Below are positions 1 through 5,650 of a stretch of DNA of 5,650 nucleotides, piece after piece (positions within the stretch are counted from its first letter, which is position 1; each line of letters starts with the position of its first letter). This stretch comes from Pirellulaceae bacterium (GTDB lineage: Bacteria; Planctomycetota; Planctomycetia; Pirellulales; Pirellulaceae), in assembly GCA_030744095.1 (NCBI GenBank), contig JASLRF010000218.1, forward strand, positions 1 through 5,650, read 5' to 3'. The notes beneath the pieces are model-generated. The model saw only the letters and a list, made by a program, of their open reading frames with translations. It did not search any database and was not told the origin of the DNA. Position numbers and translations under genes: made by a program.

Positions 1-9
1 TGAAGGTCG

Positions 10-3000
10 TTAGGGAGCTTCAATCGCACGGGCTTCGGCCTCGAATTGTTGGAGCATCTCCGGCAGCGCCAAGCGTCCGCGCGAGTAGCGGGCAGCTTCG
101 CTTTCGGGAAAGTCCCAACGACAACGATTGTATCGACGAAAGGCCTCACGGTTGTTGTTGGCCATCCGATTACTCTCGCCGGACCAAAAAAGTCCGTCTG
201 GGGTCAGTTCGTCATCGGGAAACAACTTCGCAAAGCGATCAAACGCCGAACTTGCCTCGCTGAATTCTTCACTCTTGTAAAAACACTGGCCAATTCGAAA
301 TGCGATCCGAGCGGCATACTGATGGCCGGAAAACCGGTCCAGAAACTTCTCACCGACCTGTGCCGCAACGTCGAATTCTTCGGCCTTGTAGAAATAGTCA
401 CTGATACGAATCATGACACTGGCAATCAAGGGGCTCTTGGGATACGTGGCGGCCAGTGTGACATAGGCCTCCAGGGCCGCATCGAAGTCACCAGCTTCCT
501 CGTGGCTCTGGGCCAATTTGTACTGTGCATCCGCTGCCAATCCATGATCTGGGAATTGACGCACAATCATTTCGTATGATTCGATCGCTTCATCCCACTG
601 CTGCAATTCCTGAGAGAATTGGCCCAACAAGTAGGCGATGCGCGGCACGTATTTCGGGTCAGGGTAGTCCTCCATGACTTCGCGCAGGATCCGCCGGCCC
701 GCGGCAAGGTCTATCTGCTCCTCAGCTTCACGTCCCAAGCTGCGGTGGCTCTTGAACAGTTCGAAGTAGCTCTCCGCGACATGAAACTTGGTCTCGACGG
801 CCAGCGTTTCGTCGTTAAAGGTTTTGCTGAAGGCAGCCACTAATCCATCCGTGCCCACCACGACTGGCGCTTCTTGCAGTAACTCCAGCGTCCCTGATTC
901 GGTACTGGCTGCTGTGTCCAAGTAATGTACCGAGAGCGTGTCGCCAAAATAGCATTCAATCATGGGGTCTGCTGGATCCAAGTTGTTTTCGCCAGGCTTC
1001 TCATTGGATTGGAGCGTAAACGAGCCAGTAAAGACACCACTATGCACCAAGGTCTCGACCAGCGTTACCGATTCAGATTCGCCGAAGGCCGAGCGGATTT
1101 TGACGGTCGTCGAATCACGCTCGTCCGTGGCGTCCTGGTCGGCATCTACAACGCGGAGAAACAGCTTTTCACCCACATGCAGTTGGGCAATGGGATCTAC
1201 GTACTCGCGGTCGGTAATCGTCAACTGTCCGTTTGAGATCAGTTGCCCGGCAGCGGTAACTTCGGTCGCAACGCCGTCGGCGCGAAATTCGTCTTGATAT
1301 CCCGCCGCAATGCGGTCTTTGCCCGTCAGATTCAGCACGCGCGCGACGAGGCTGTCATCCAATACTGAATTCTCCTCGTCTCCTTCATCCAAACGGCCGC
1401 CGCCAATCAAGTTGCGAGGCATTTCGGGCGTAATCGGCACGACTCCCGGACTGGTGTGACTGCCCAATTGCAGGACGATCTGTCCGACAAAACGACCTTC
1501 TTCGAGTGCCCATTCGTCCGCGCTGGCGCGCGGCACAGACGTAAACACACCCGAAACAACACAACGCACGTCGGCCGTCGCACCGTCGGTGGTTTTTATC
1601 TGAACGATGATCTCGCTAAGGCTGTCGCGGGCAGCATCGGGATCTATAATCTCAATCGTCAGAGGGGCTTCAAAGGCGACACTGCTAACGGTGACGCCGT
1701 CGTCTGGAACATGGTAGGTAATTCGAGGTGGCAGCTTTGGATCAGCCGCCGGGGTGACGAGGCTCTCGAGGATTTGGATCTGTGCATCCGTTGGCTGATT
1801 GACGTAGACCACACTTTCTCGCGGTACGGAATGCCCGGGAAACGTGTTTTGTTCATCGAGATAACGGACATAGATCCGATCTCCCCTTTTGACGTGCAAT
1901 TTTTCCGGTGCAGGCTCGGCCGACGTGTCAATCTCCTTGGTGAAGAGCCCGCTGAACTCTTCCGTTTCTGTCGCGTTGAACTGGACTGGATCGCCATCGT
2001 TAATGGAGACTTCGAAGGCGACTTGATCAGGCGCCGCTGATTGGTCGCGGTCATAGTCCTGGATCTCGACAATCACGCGTTCGCCCGGTTCAACCCGCTT
2101 TAGCCGCTTCCGCACGGTCGAGACCGTACCATTGCTTGAACGCTCGAAGTCATAAGCGATCGCCGCCACCTCGGCGTTGAAATAGGTCGCTTGCAACTGC
2201 TGTGTCAACAATCGACTGCCACCTGCGTTGGTTTGGGTCACGTCATCCGTGTAACTGGCCGTCACCACGTCGCCTCCGGCAATTTCCAGGACGGCATTCT
2301 GAGACAGAGAAAGCACATCGGCAGCCGTGGGGATGAACGGTTGATCGCGATCAGCACCCGAAATCTCCACGTGGTTAACCGCGACGGCCTCGCCAAGATA
2401 CTCGTTAATCACAAAACGGGTGTAACGCGCATCGATGTCATCAAAACGAAAATCCCAGGCGTTATCCGAGAGAATCACGCGCGATCCAACTGCCGGCCGC
2501 AATTCCACGCCGCGCAGACCCATCGTGTAGCCATTGCGAATCTCTTGCGGGCGAATCGTCAGTTTCGCAACGCCAGATTTGTCGATCGTGATCGTGCCAA
2601 AGCGATCTGTCTGATACTTACTCCAGTTGCCGGTATTGGCCAAGTTTGAAGTAAAGTACTGGTCGCCCAGTTCGACGCGAACGATCGAGCCGCCTCCTTG
2701 GTGCGAGTAATTCATCCAGACGTCATAGACTCCCTCGGAAATATCAAACTCCCAGGACACGGCGTCGTCGGTCGACTGCCACGAGCCAAGATGCTTGTCT
2801 TCGCCTTCTCCTTTGATACCGAATTCCTCAGAGGTCTTGTTGAGTTTCGCAGTTTCGATCGCCAACGACCTGGCACCCGTCACTGCGACAGGTGCCTGCG
2901 CAGGTTCTTCGCCAAGCGCCGTGCTGGCTGCCGCAACATCAAAATCACTGGTCAGGAATGGCCCCAGCGTTACGCGTTGTTCGTCCAGGCTGGCACGGGC

Positions 3001-5650
3001 CCGCAGCGCGGACAGTTCCTTGTTATTGGGGTGCGCGGCGGCGAAGATCGTCAGATCGTGAACGCCCTTTTCCAGCCACACGTCGATCGTGCGGTTACCA
3101 GCGCCGACTTTCAATTCCAATTGACCATCCAGCGCGAGTGCCGTACGGCTCCCACGAACAGCGAAGCGAACGGCGCCCGCGCGAAGTTGAACGAACTTGC
3201 CGAACCAGATCACCGAGACATATCGCGATCGGTTCCCTTCTTCATTTTCTTCTGGGCGCGTCCACTGCAGCTGCCCGCCAGTCACATTGCCTTTTTCGAT
3301 TGGTTCGCCGGCCGCCAGGTTAACCACCTGTTGCCACGATGTGTAGGACGTCGCATTGCCGGCGAACACGCGATATTGCATCGGCCCAAATTCGCCGGCC
3401 ACGGCCGCTGCCGCTGGCGTCGCTGGGTGCGAGGCCAGGCGAAACCAGAATTCGCCGTCGTAACTGGCCTGTAGTTCGCCCCGTACCGGTTTGTTGTCGT
3501 CGGTTTGCGGAACAAAGAACTTGGCCTTCGAAATTGTCCGCAGGTCCTTCATATCGACGGTAAGCGATTTCGGAGTGGCGCCGTCGGGTTCGCTTTGCCA
3601 AAAAGTTTTGGGGTCCTTGTCGATGGCCATCAGCGGACTGTGATCGATCGCGGTGTCACTGGCCAACGCTCCGGCAGGCAATTCGCCACTTTGTGCCGTA
3701 CCTTCAAAAACACCCGAATGCGGACCGGATTCGGTCAGTGTCACCTGCACCTGATCACCGCTATCGGCGACCAACTTGGTGACGATGGTGTCGGCCGATG
3801 GTGACAAGTCGCGATCCCCATCAACGACGCGGAGGTAGATCGGGTTGCCTGGCTTGATCTGGTTTGCCGGGCGTTGCATCGATTGCCGCGCATCGGCCCG
3901 CTGGCGGTCCCGCTCTTCACGCGCCAGTCGCTGGCTGAATGTCTCCTCTTCTTCGTCAATGATCTTGCTGCTGGCGACTTCAAACTTGGCGTCACCGGCA
4001 ATTTGGATTTCGACATCCGAAAGCGGCACGCTTTTGAATTCGACTTTGAATCGATCGGGATAGTCACACAGGATTTTGTCGTTGCCGCTGACCTGCAGGA
4101 CCTTGTCATGTTTGGTCACCGATCCCAGTTGTGTGTCAACGTCGGTTCGGAAGACCCCCTTCCCTGCTCCACCGCTGGTGAGATAAACCAGTTCTTCGTC
4201 TCCTCCGGGTTCTGTGCGGACGATCACTGGGATCCGATTGTGACCGCGACTGATGCCAAGATCGCTGTCCTGGACCACAATGGAGAGTGGCATACCAGGG
4301 GCGTGTTGCCGTTTGCTGGAGCGCCCCAGCCGGCCCACTGTCATCAGCAACTGCAATTGGTCGATGTACCGCTCTTCGGCACCATAGACTTCCGCCAGGT
4401 TGTACAAGGCTTGATTCGCCAGGTCGACGTTGGGGACGCGTTCGAGCACCGTGCGAAAGATGGCGCGTGCCTCGTCATTGTCGCCACGACGATGCGCCAA
4501 CACTCCACGGAGGAACTCGGCCCGGATGATGACTTCAGTGTCCCGGCTGTTGGCCAGTTTCTCGAAGACCGTTTCGGCCTGGTCGTAGACCTTCTGTGCC
4601 ATGTAGGTTTCACCGATCCCAAATTCGGCCTCGATAGCGAAGCCGGAAGTCGCATAGCGATTGATCACGGTCGTGTATTCACTTCGTGCGACGTCATACC
4701 GCTTGGCTCCAAAGAAATTCTTGGCCAGTAGGTATTGGATCTGGGCTTTTGTTTCATCTTCTACGGTCTTCGATTCACTGTTCTTGATCAGCCATTGGCG
4801 AAGAATGTTCTCGACGTCGTCGTGATTCGATTCGCCGCCAGCCGCCATCAGGTTTTCACAAACGAAGACCAACAGGTCCATCGGTACGGCGTCGCGGTGT
4901 TCATCAAACAATGCTCTGTTGTCGAGATAAGTGTCCAGCGCCAGCCGCCTATCGTTCAAACGCAAGTAGAGGGCGGCCTGTAGCAACGGCGCGATCGGGC
5001 TGTTCTCGTCGATGGTCAATCCGACGGTCCCCTGCCGCGCGAAACACTGGCCAATCATGTTGCGCGCTGATTGCTTACGCTGGTCGTTGATATTGGTCAG
5101 ATTGGCCAGCATTCCAGATAGCAGTGTGGCGGCGACGTTGTAGTCTTGTCGAGTGACCGCTGCCTGGGCGAACGGCATCAGCTGGTCAAAGCGGTGCGAA
5201 TCCGTCGGTAAGTTACGGGTCACATGTTGCCAGGCCAAAAGCCTCGCGATGGGCGACTTTGCGTCCCCTGGTTCTGCCTCCAGGAGCATAAGTTGAGCTT
5301 GCGCAGAAGGCCAATCGATCCGCACGCCCGCGATCACACGAGCGACGCGTTGGATATTCTCCGGCGAGTTTTCCTGCTCCTTGTCGACCCGATAATCTGC
5401 GTGGCTGCTGCGATAATTGTGCAGCATGTAGTGCAGGCTCCAGGCGTCGAGCGTAACAGCGCGAAACGGTCGGTTGCGTTCTCTTGTTCTGGTTTCGCGC
5501 AAAGTCTTCTCAAAGGCGTCCAGATTCCCCAACCGCAGATAGGTATCGGCCAGCCATGCCCCGTACCGGCCAATTGCATCAGTGTCTTTGATGAAACGAG
5601 CGTGCGCGAAGGCAATCTTCTGTTGTGGGTCTTCGATGCGCTCGAACAGT
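10..5650 (-). CDS. Giant TPR / Ig-like repeat / discoidin-PA14-CBM mosaic protein, N-terminus cut by window edge
   Basis: One open frame runs without a stop from the window edge to TAA at 12-10, giving 1879 visible residues. A TTG at 5532-5530 could be taken as a start, but the 39 codons before it stay open and encode clear TPR-like helix sequence (GAWLADTYLRLGNLDAFEK spans that TTG). The true start is therefore upstream of the window. Order: TPR solenoid (to about r400), Ig-like copy A, charged linker, copy B split by discoidin, PA14-like and CBM-like modules, copies C, D and E, then five or six C-terminal TPRs (r1577-1835). I see no catalytic motif, no CxxCH haem site and no hydrophobic membrane segment. 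From these families I infer an exported or envelope scaffold that binds proteins through its TPRs and carbohydrate through its core. The specific function is unknown. No following gene or ribosome-binding site is visible in the 9 bases past the stop. The coding call is near certain; the role is speculative. Confidence 0.96.
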   Translation of the reverse strand, partial: LFERIEDPQQKIAFAHARFIKDTDAIGRYGAWLADTYLRLGNLDAFEKTLRETRTRERNRPFRAVTLDAWSLHYMLHNYRSSHADYRVDKEQENSPENIQRVARVIAGVRIDWPSAQAQLMLLEAEPGDAKSPIARLLAWQHVTRNLPTDSHRFDQLMPFAQAAVTRQDYNVAATLLSGMLANLTNINDQRKQSARNMIGQCFARQGTVGLTIDENSPIAPLLQAALYLRLNDRRLALDTYLDNRALFDEHRDAVPMDLLVFVCENLMAAGGESNHDDVENILRQWLIKNSESKTVEDETKAQIQYLLAKNFFGAKRYDVARSEYTTVINRYATSGFAIEAEFGIGETYMAQKVYDQAETVFEKLANSRDTEVIIRAEFLRGVLAHRRGDNDEARAIFRTVLERVPNVDLANQALYNLAEVYGAEERYIDQLQLLMTVGRLGRSSKRQHAPGMPLSIVVQDSDLGISRGHNRIPVIVRTEPGGDEELVYLTSGGAGKGVFRTDVDTQLGSVTKHDKVLQVSGNDKILCDYPDRFKVEFKSVPLSDVEIQIAGDAKFEVASSKIIDEEEETFSQRLAREERDRQRADARQSMQRPANQIKPGNPIYLRVVDGDRDLSPSADTIVTKLVADSGDQVQVTLTESGPHSGVFEGTAQSGELPAGALASDTAIDHSPLMAIDKDPKTFWQSEPDGATPKSLTVDMKDLRTISKAKFFVPQTDDNKPVRGELQASYDGEFWFRLASHPATPAAAAVAGEFGPMQYRVFAGNATSYTSWQQVVNLAAGEPIEKGNVTGGQLQWTRPEENEEGNRSRYVSVIWFGKFVQLRAGAVRFAVRGSRTALALDGQLELKVGAGNRTIDVWLEKGVHDLTIFAAAHPNNKELSALRARASLDEQRVTLGPFLTSDFDVAAASTALGEEPAQAPVAVTGARSLAIETAKLNKTSEEFGIKGEGEDKHLGSWQSTDDAVSWEFDISEGVYDVWMNYSHQGGGSIVRVELGDQYFTSNLANTGNWSKYQTDRFGTITIDKSGVAKLTIRPQEIRNGYTMGLRGVELRPAVGSRVILSDNAWDFRFDDIDARYTRFVINEYLGEAVAVNHVEISGADRDQPFIPTAADVLSLSQNAVLEIAGGDVVTASYTDDVTQTNAGGSRLLTQQLQATYFNAEVAAIAYDFERSSNGTVSTVRKRLKRVEPGERVIVEIQDYDRDQSAAPDQVAFEVSINDGDPVQFNATETEEFSGLFTKEIDTSAEPAPEKLHVKRGDRIYVRYLDEQNTFPGHSVPRESVVYVNQPTDAQIQILESLVTPAADPKLPPRITYHVPDDGVTVSSVAFEAPLTIEIIDPDAARDSLSEIIVQIKTTDGATADVRCVVSGVFTSVPRASADEWALEEGRFVGQIVLQLGSHTSPGVVPITPEMPRNLIGGGRLDEGDEENSVLDDSLVARVLNLTGKDRIAAGYQDEFRADGVATEVTAAGQLISNGQLTITDREYVDPIAQLHVGEKLFLRVVDADQDATDERDSTTVKIRSAFGESESVTLVETLVHSGVFTGSFTLQSNEKPGENNLDPADPMIECYFGDTLSVHYLDTAASTESGTLELLQEAPVVVGTDGLVAAFSKTFNDETLAVETKFHVAESYFELFKSHRSLGREAEEQIDLAAGRRILREVMEDYPDPKYVPRIAYLLGQFSQELQQWDEAIESYEMIVRQFPDHGLAADAQYKLAQSHEEAGDFDAALEAYVTLAATYPKSPLIASVMIRISDYFYKAEEFDVAAQVGEKFLDRFSGHQYAARIAFRIGQCFYKSEEFSEASSAFDRFAKLFPDDELTPDGLFWSGESNRMANNNREAFRRYNRCRWDFPESEAARYSRGRLALPEMLQQFEAEARAIEAP
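28..804 (-). other. C-terminal TPR block (r1577-1835)
   Basis: Five regular TPR units can be read: about r1629-1662 (LLGQFSQELQQWDEAIESYE), r1666-1699 (YKLAQSHEEAGDFDAALEAY), r1703-1736 (ISDYFYKAEEFDVAAQVGEK), r1739-1773 (FRIGQCFYKSEEFSEASSAF) and r1776-1810 (GLFWSGESNRMANNNREAF). A longer helical hairpin at r1580-1625 precedes them. Most units end in an F-P-D, Y-P-K-S or F-P-E-S turn. This style, with 34-36 residue units and 'h-x-h-G-x-x-x-Y/F', resembles the TPR domains of CpoB/YbgF and BamD-type envelope proteins. The resemblance is one of style and does not establish orthology. The protein ends about 5 residues after the last helix. Confidence 0.88.
889..1188 (-). repeat. Ig-like repeat copy E (r1449-1548)
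   Basis: This copy is well conserved: GEKLFLRVVDADQDATDERD (r1454-1473), VTLVETLVHSGVFTGSF (r1489-1505) and YFGDTLSVHYLDTA (r1528-1541). Its closest match is the first half of copy B. It is followed by a linker of about 30 residues that leads into the C-terminal TPR block. Confidence 0.75.
1279..1701 (-). repeat. Ig-like repeat copy D, expanded and divergent (r1278-1418)
   Basis: The landmarks are weaker: LTIEIIDPDAARD (r1291-1303), EEGRFVGQI (r1344-1352) in place of S-G-V-F-x-G, and TGKDRIAAGYQDE (r1403-1415) as the closing strand. The gap between the last two is about 55 residues, against about 20-30 in copies A, C and E. It holds a Gly/Asp/Glu-rich loop (GGGRLDEGDEEN, r1377-1388). This is probably the same fold with a long loop. 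Confidence 0.55.
1795..2106 (-). repeat. Ig-like repeat copy C (r1143-1246)
   Basis: An uninterrupted copy: PGERVIVEIQDYDRD (r1149-1163), EEFSGLFTKE (r1191-1200) and VKRGDRIYVRYLDE (r1214-1227). It serves as a reference for unit length, about 65 residues from the acidic motif to the Y-x-D. The short stretch r1101-1142 before it is a linker with no recognised domain. Confidence 0.75.
2233..2310 (-). repeat. Ig-like repeat copy B, closing strand (r1075-1100)
   Basis: VLEIAGGDVVTASYTDD (r1081-1097) aligns with the closing strand of copy C (LHVKRGDRIYVRYLDE) and of copy E (IECYFGDTLSVHYLDT). No acidic V-x-D-x-D motif or G-V-F motif precedes it within the expected distance. It therefore lacks its own first half, while the part at 3858-3697 lacks its end. 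Together they make one complete copy. Confidence 0.6.
2347..2487 (-). other. Discoidin-like C-terminal strands (r1016-1062)
   Basis: The key stretch is FDDIDARYTRFVINEYLGEA (r1030-1049), then VAVNHVEISG (r1050-1059). It matches the last strands of F5/8 type C domains, where 'A-R-Y-h-R-h-x-h' is followed by 'h-x-h-x-E-h-x-h'. At under 50 residues it is too short to be a whole domain. It is best read as the missing end of the discoidin-like domain begun at 3675, with the PA14-like and CBM-like modules lying between. It could instead be the remnant of a second, degraded discoidin copy. Confidence 0.5.
2491..2880 (-). other. CBM-like beta-sandwich domain (r885-1014)
   Basis: The segment begins IETAKLNKTSEEFGIKGEG (r891-909). 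It continues through HLGSWQSTDDAVSWEFDISE (r914-933), GVYDVWMNYSHQGGGS (r934-949), TGNWSKYQTDRFGTITI (r967-983) and ends MGLRGVELRPA (r1004-1014). This is the layout of the CBM6/35-like or DUF5077-like sandwich found in many planctomycete exported proteins: a 'W-x-x-x-x-D-x-V-x-W-x-h' strand, 'G-x-Y-x-V-W-h-x-Y', 'T-G-x-W-x-x-Y', and a closing 'L-R-x-V-x-L-x-P'. Carbohydrate binding is inferred from the family, and I cannot name the ligand. Confidence 0.65.
2938..3240 (-). other. PA14-like segment (r765-865)
   Basis: The core reads VRFAVRGSRTALALDGQLEL (r788-807), followed by IDVWLEKGVHDLTIFAAAH (r816-834). This matches the PA14 pattern: a strand ending in a short loop, 'h-x-L-D-G', then 'h-x-L-x-K-G-x-H-x-L-x-h'. 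It is shorter than the usual PA14 domain of about 140 residues, and the Asp-Asp pair common in the ligand loop is replaced by RGSR, so sugar binding through the usual calcium site is doubtful. Residues r704-764 between this segment and the discoidin part are unassigned. Confidence 0.5.
3424..3675 (-). other. Discoidin (F5/8 type C)-like domain, N-terminal part (r620-703)
   Basis: The features are typical of F5/8 type C domains. An Asp/Ala-rich opening leads to AIDKDPKTFWQSE (r636-648), the usual 'D-x-x-x-T-x-W-x-S' signature. It is followed by SLTVDMKDLRTISKAKFF (r656-673), matching the 'L-x-V-D-L-G ... I-x-x-V' strand. Then comes GELQASYDGEFWFRLAS (r685-701), matching 'x-x-x-S-x-D-G-x-x-W'. 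The expected final 'A-R-Y-h-R-F' strands do not follow here; a good candidate for them lies at 2487-2347. Discoidin domains usually bind glycans or lipids. The ligand here is unknown. Confidence 0.75.
3697..3858 (-). repeat. Ig-like repeat copy B, N-terminal part (r559-612)
   Basis: This is a textbook first half of the repeat: YLRVVDGDRDLSPSADT (r566-582), then VTLTESGPHSGVFEG (r597-611). It closely matches copy E (LRVVDADQD, then VTLVETLVHSGVFTG). In copies A, C and E the closing G-D...Y-x-D strand follows within about 20-35 residues of the G-V-F motif. Here it does not; the sequence instead runs into a discoidin-like domain. The probable closing strand appears at 2310-2233. Confidence 0.75.
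3862..3963 (-). other. Charged helical linker (r524-557)
   Basis: A run of Glu (EEEE at r527-530) is followed by an Arg/Glu/Asp/Gln-rich stretch (RLAREERDRQRADARQ, r535-550). It is predicted by eye to be a single charged helix or a short coiled coil, and it joins Ig-like copies A and B. The rest of the beta core has no comparable segment. It may act as a rigid spacer. Confidence 0.6.
4048..4305 (-). repeat. Ig-like repeat copy A (protein repeat, r410-495)
   Basis: First of five divergent copies. The key landmarks are VVQDSD (r419-424), GKGVFRT (r457-463) and GNDKILCDYPD (r483-493). These align with V-x-D-x-D, S-G-V-F-x-G and G-D-x-h-x-V-x-Y-x-D in the other copies. It is more divergent than B, C and E: the third Asp of the acidic motif is missing and the last strand carries a Cys. 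The fold is inferred to be a beta sandwich from the alternating hydrophobic strands. Confidence 0.65.
4333..5650 (-). other. N-terminal helical solenoid with TPR repeats (protein region)
   Basis: This part is helix-rich and continues past the window edge. The clearest TPR units are r262-295 (AKNFFGAKRYDVARSEYTTV), r298-331 (GIGETYMAQKVYDQAETVFE), r335-368 (LRGVLAHRRGDNDEARAIFR) and a weaker one at r371-400 (LYNLAEVYGAEERYIDQLQ). Each shows the TPR pattern of small residue, aromatic, Ala and a turn before the next helix. A further unit spans about 5578-5490. The stretch r20-250 is helical and probably made of degenerate repeats, but I cannot set its unit borders by eye. TPRs mediate protein-protein binding; the partner cannot be read from this window. 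Confidence 0.85.

Noticed and set aside
1..9. Possible terminator or next-gene start just past the stop codon
   Set aside because: Only 9 bases remain. They show no hairpin, T-run, ribosome-binding site or start codon that could be judged.
46..579. Plus-strand open frame of 177 codons near the 3' end of the gene
   Set aside because: It is antisense to the regular C-terminal TPR repeats, which are clearly the coded product. The translation has no domain signal.
1879..1887. RGD tripeptide in Ig-like copy C (r1216-1218), as in integrin-binding proteins
   Set aside because: The G-D pair is part of the repeat's own closing-strand motif, seen with other residues before it in B and E (GGD, FGD). 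The Arg is incidental, so there is no reason to infer integrin-type adhesion.
1456..2040. Plus-strand open frame of 194 codons
   Set aside because: It is antisense to Ig-like copies C and D, with no recognisable protein features and no convincing ribosome-binding site.
2698..3474. Plus-strand open frame of 258 codons
   Set aside because: It is antisense to the discoidin, PA14-like and CBM-like modules. The translation is rich in Arg, His and Cys with no family resemblance, typical of a shadow frame.
3874..4731. Plus-strand open frame of 285 codons opposite the large gene
   Set aside because: It lies wholly antisense to well-supported TPR and Ig-like coding sequence. Its translation shows no recognisable domain or repeat. 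Long antisense open frames are expected opposite a gene of this size and composition.

Overview
The window is filled by a single gene on the minus strand. It is one uninterrupted reading frame from the 5650 edge down to a TAA stop at 12-10. It gives 1879 visible residues, and the start codon lies outside the window. No RNA gene, mobile element, CRISPR array, promoter or terminator could be supported. Only 9 bases follow the stop codon. In the entries below, residue numbers 'r' count from the codon at 5532-5530 (r1), an arbitrary anchor; 39 more in-frame codons are visible before it.

Reading N- to C-terminally (high to low coordinates), the protein is a mosaic. First comes a helical solenoid with TPR repeats (5650 to about 4333). 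Next is a beta-rich core made of five divergent copies (A-E) of an Ig-like repeat with the pattern V-x-D-x-D-x-D ... S-G-V-F-x-G ... G-D-x-hydrophobic-x-V-x-Y-x-D (about 4305 to 889). Last is a second TPR block (about 804 to 28). Copy B appears to be split by about 460 residues of binding modules: a discoidin (F5/8 type C)-like domain, a PA14-like segment and a CBM-like sandwich. The discoidin-like domain may itself be interrupted by the other two modules.

The mosaic suggests a planctomycete, probably of the Pirellulales type, where giant TPR proteins combined with discoidin, PA14 and CBM-like modules are common. This is an inference from architecture and general sequence style, not from a marker gene. 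The protein is most plausibly exported: the solenoid ends would serve protein-protein contacts, and the beta core would bind glycan or cell-envelope polymer. No enzymatic motif was recognised. A signal peptide, if present, would lie beyond the 5650 edge.
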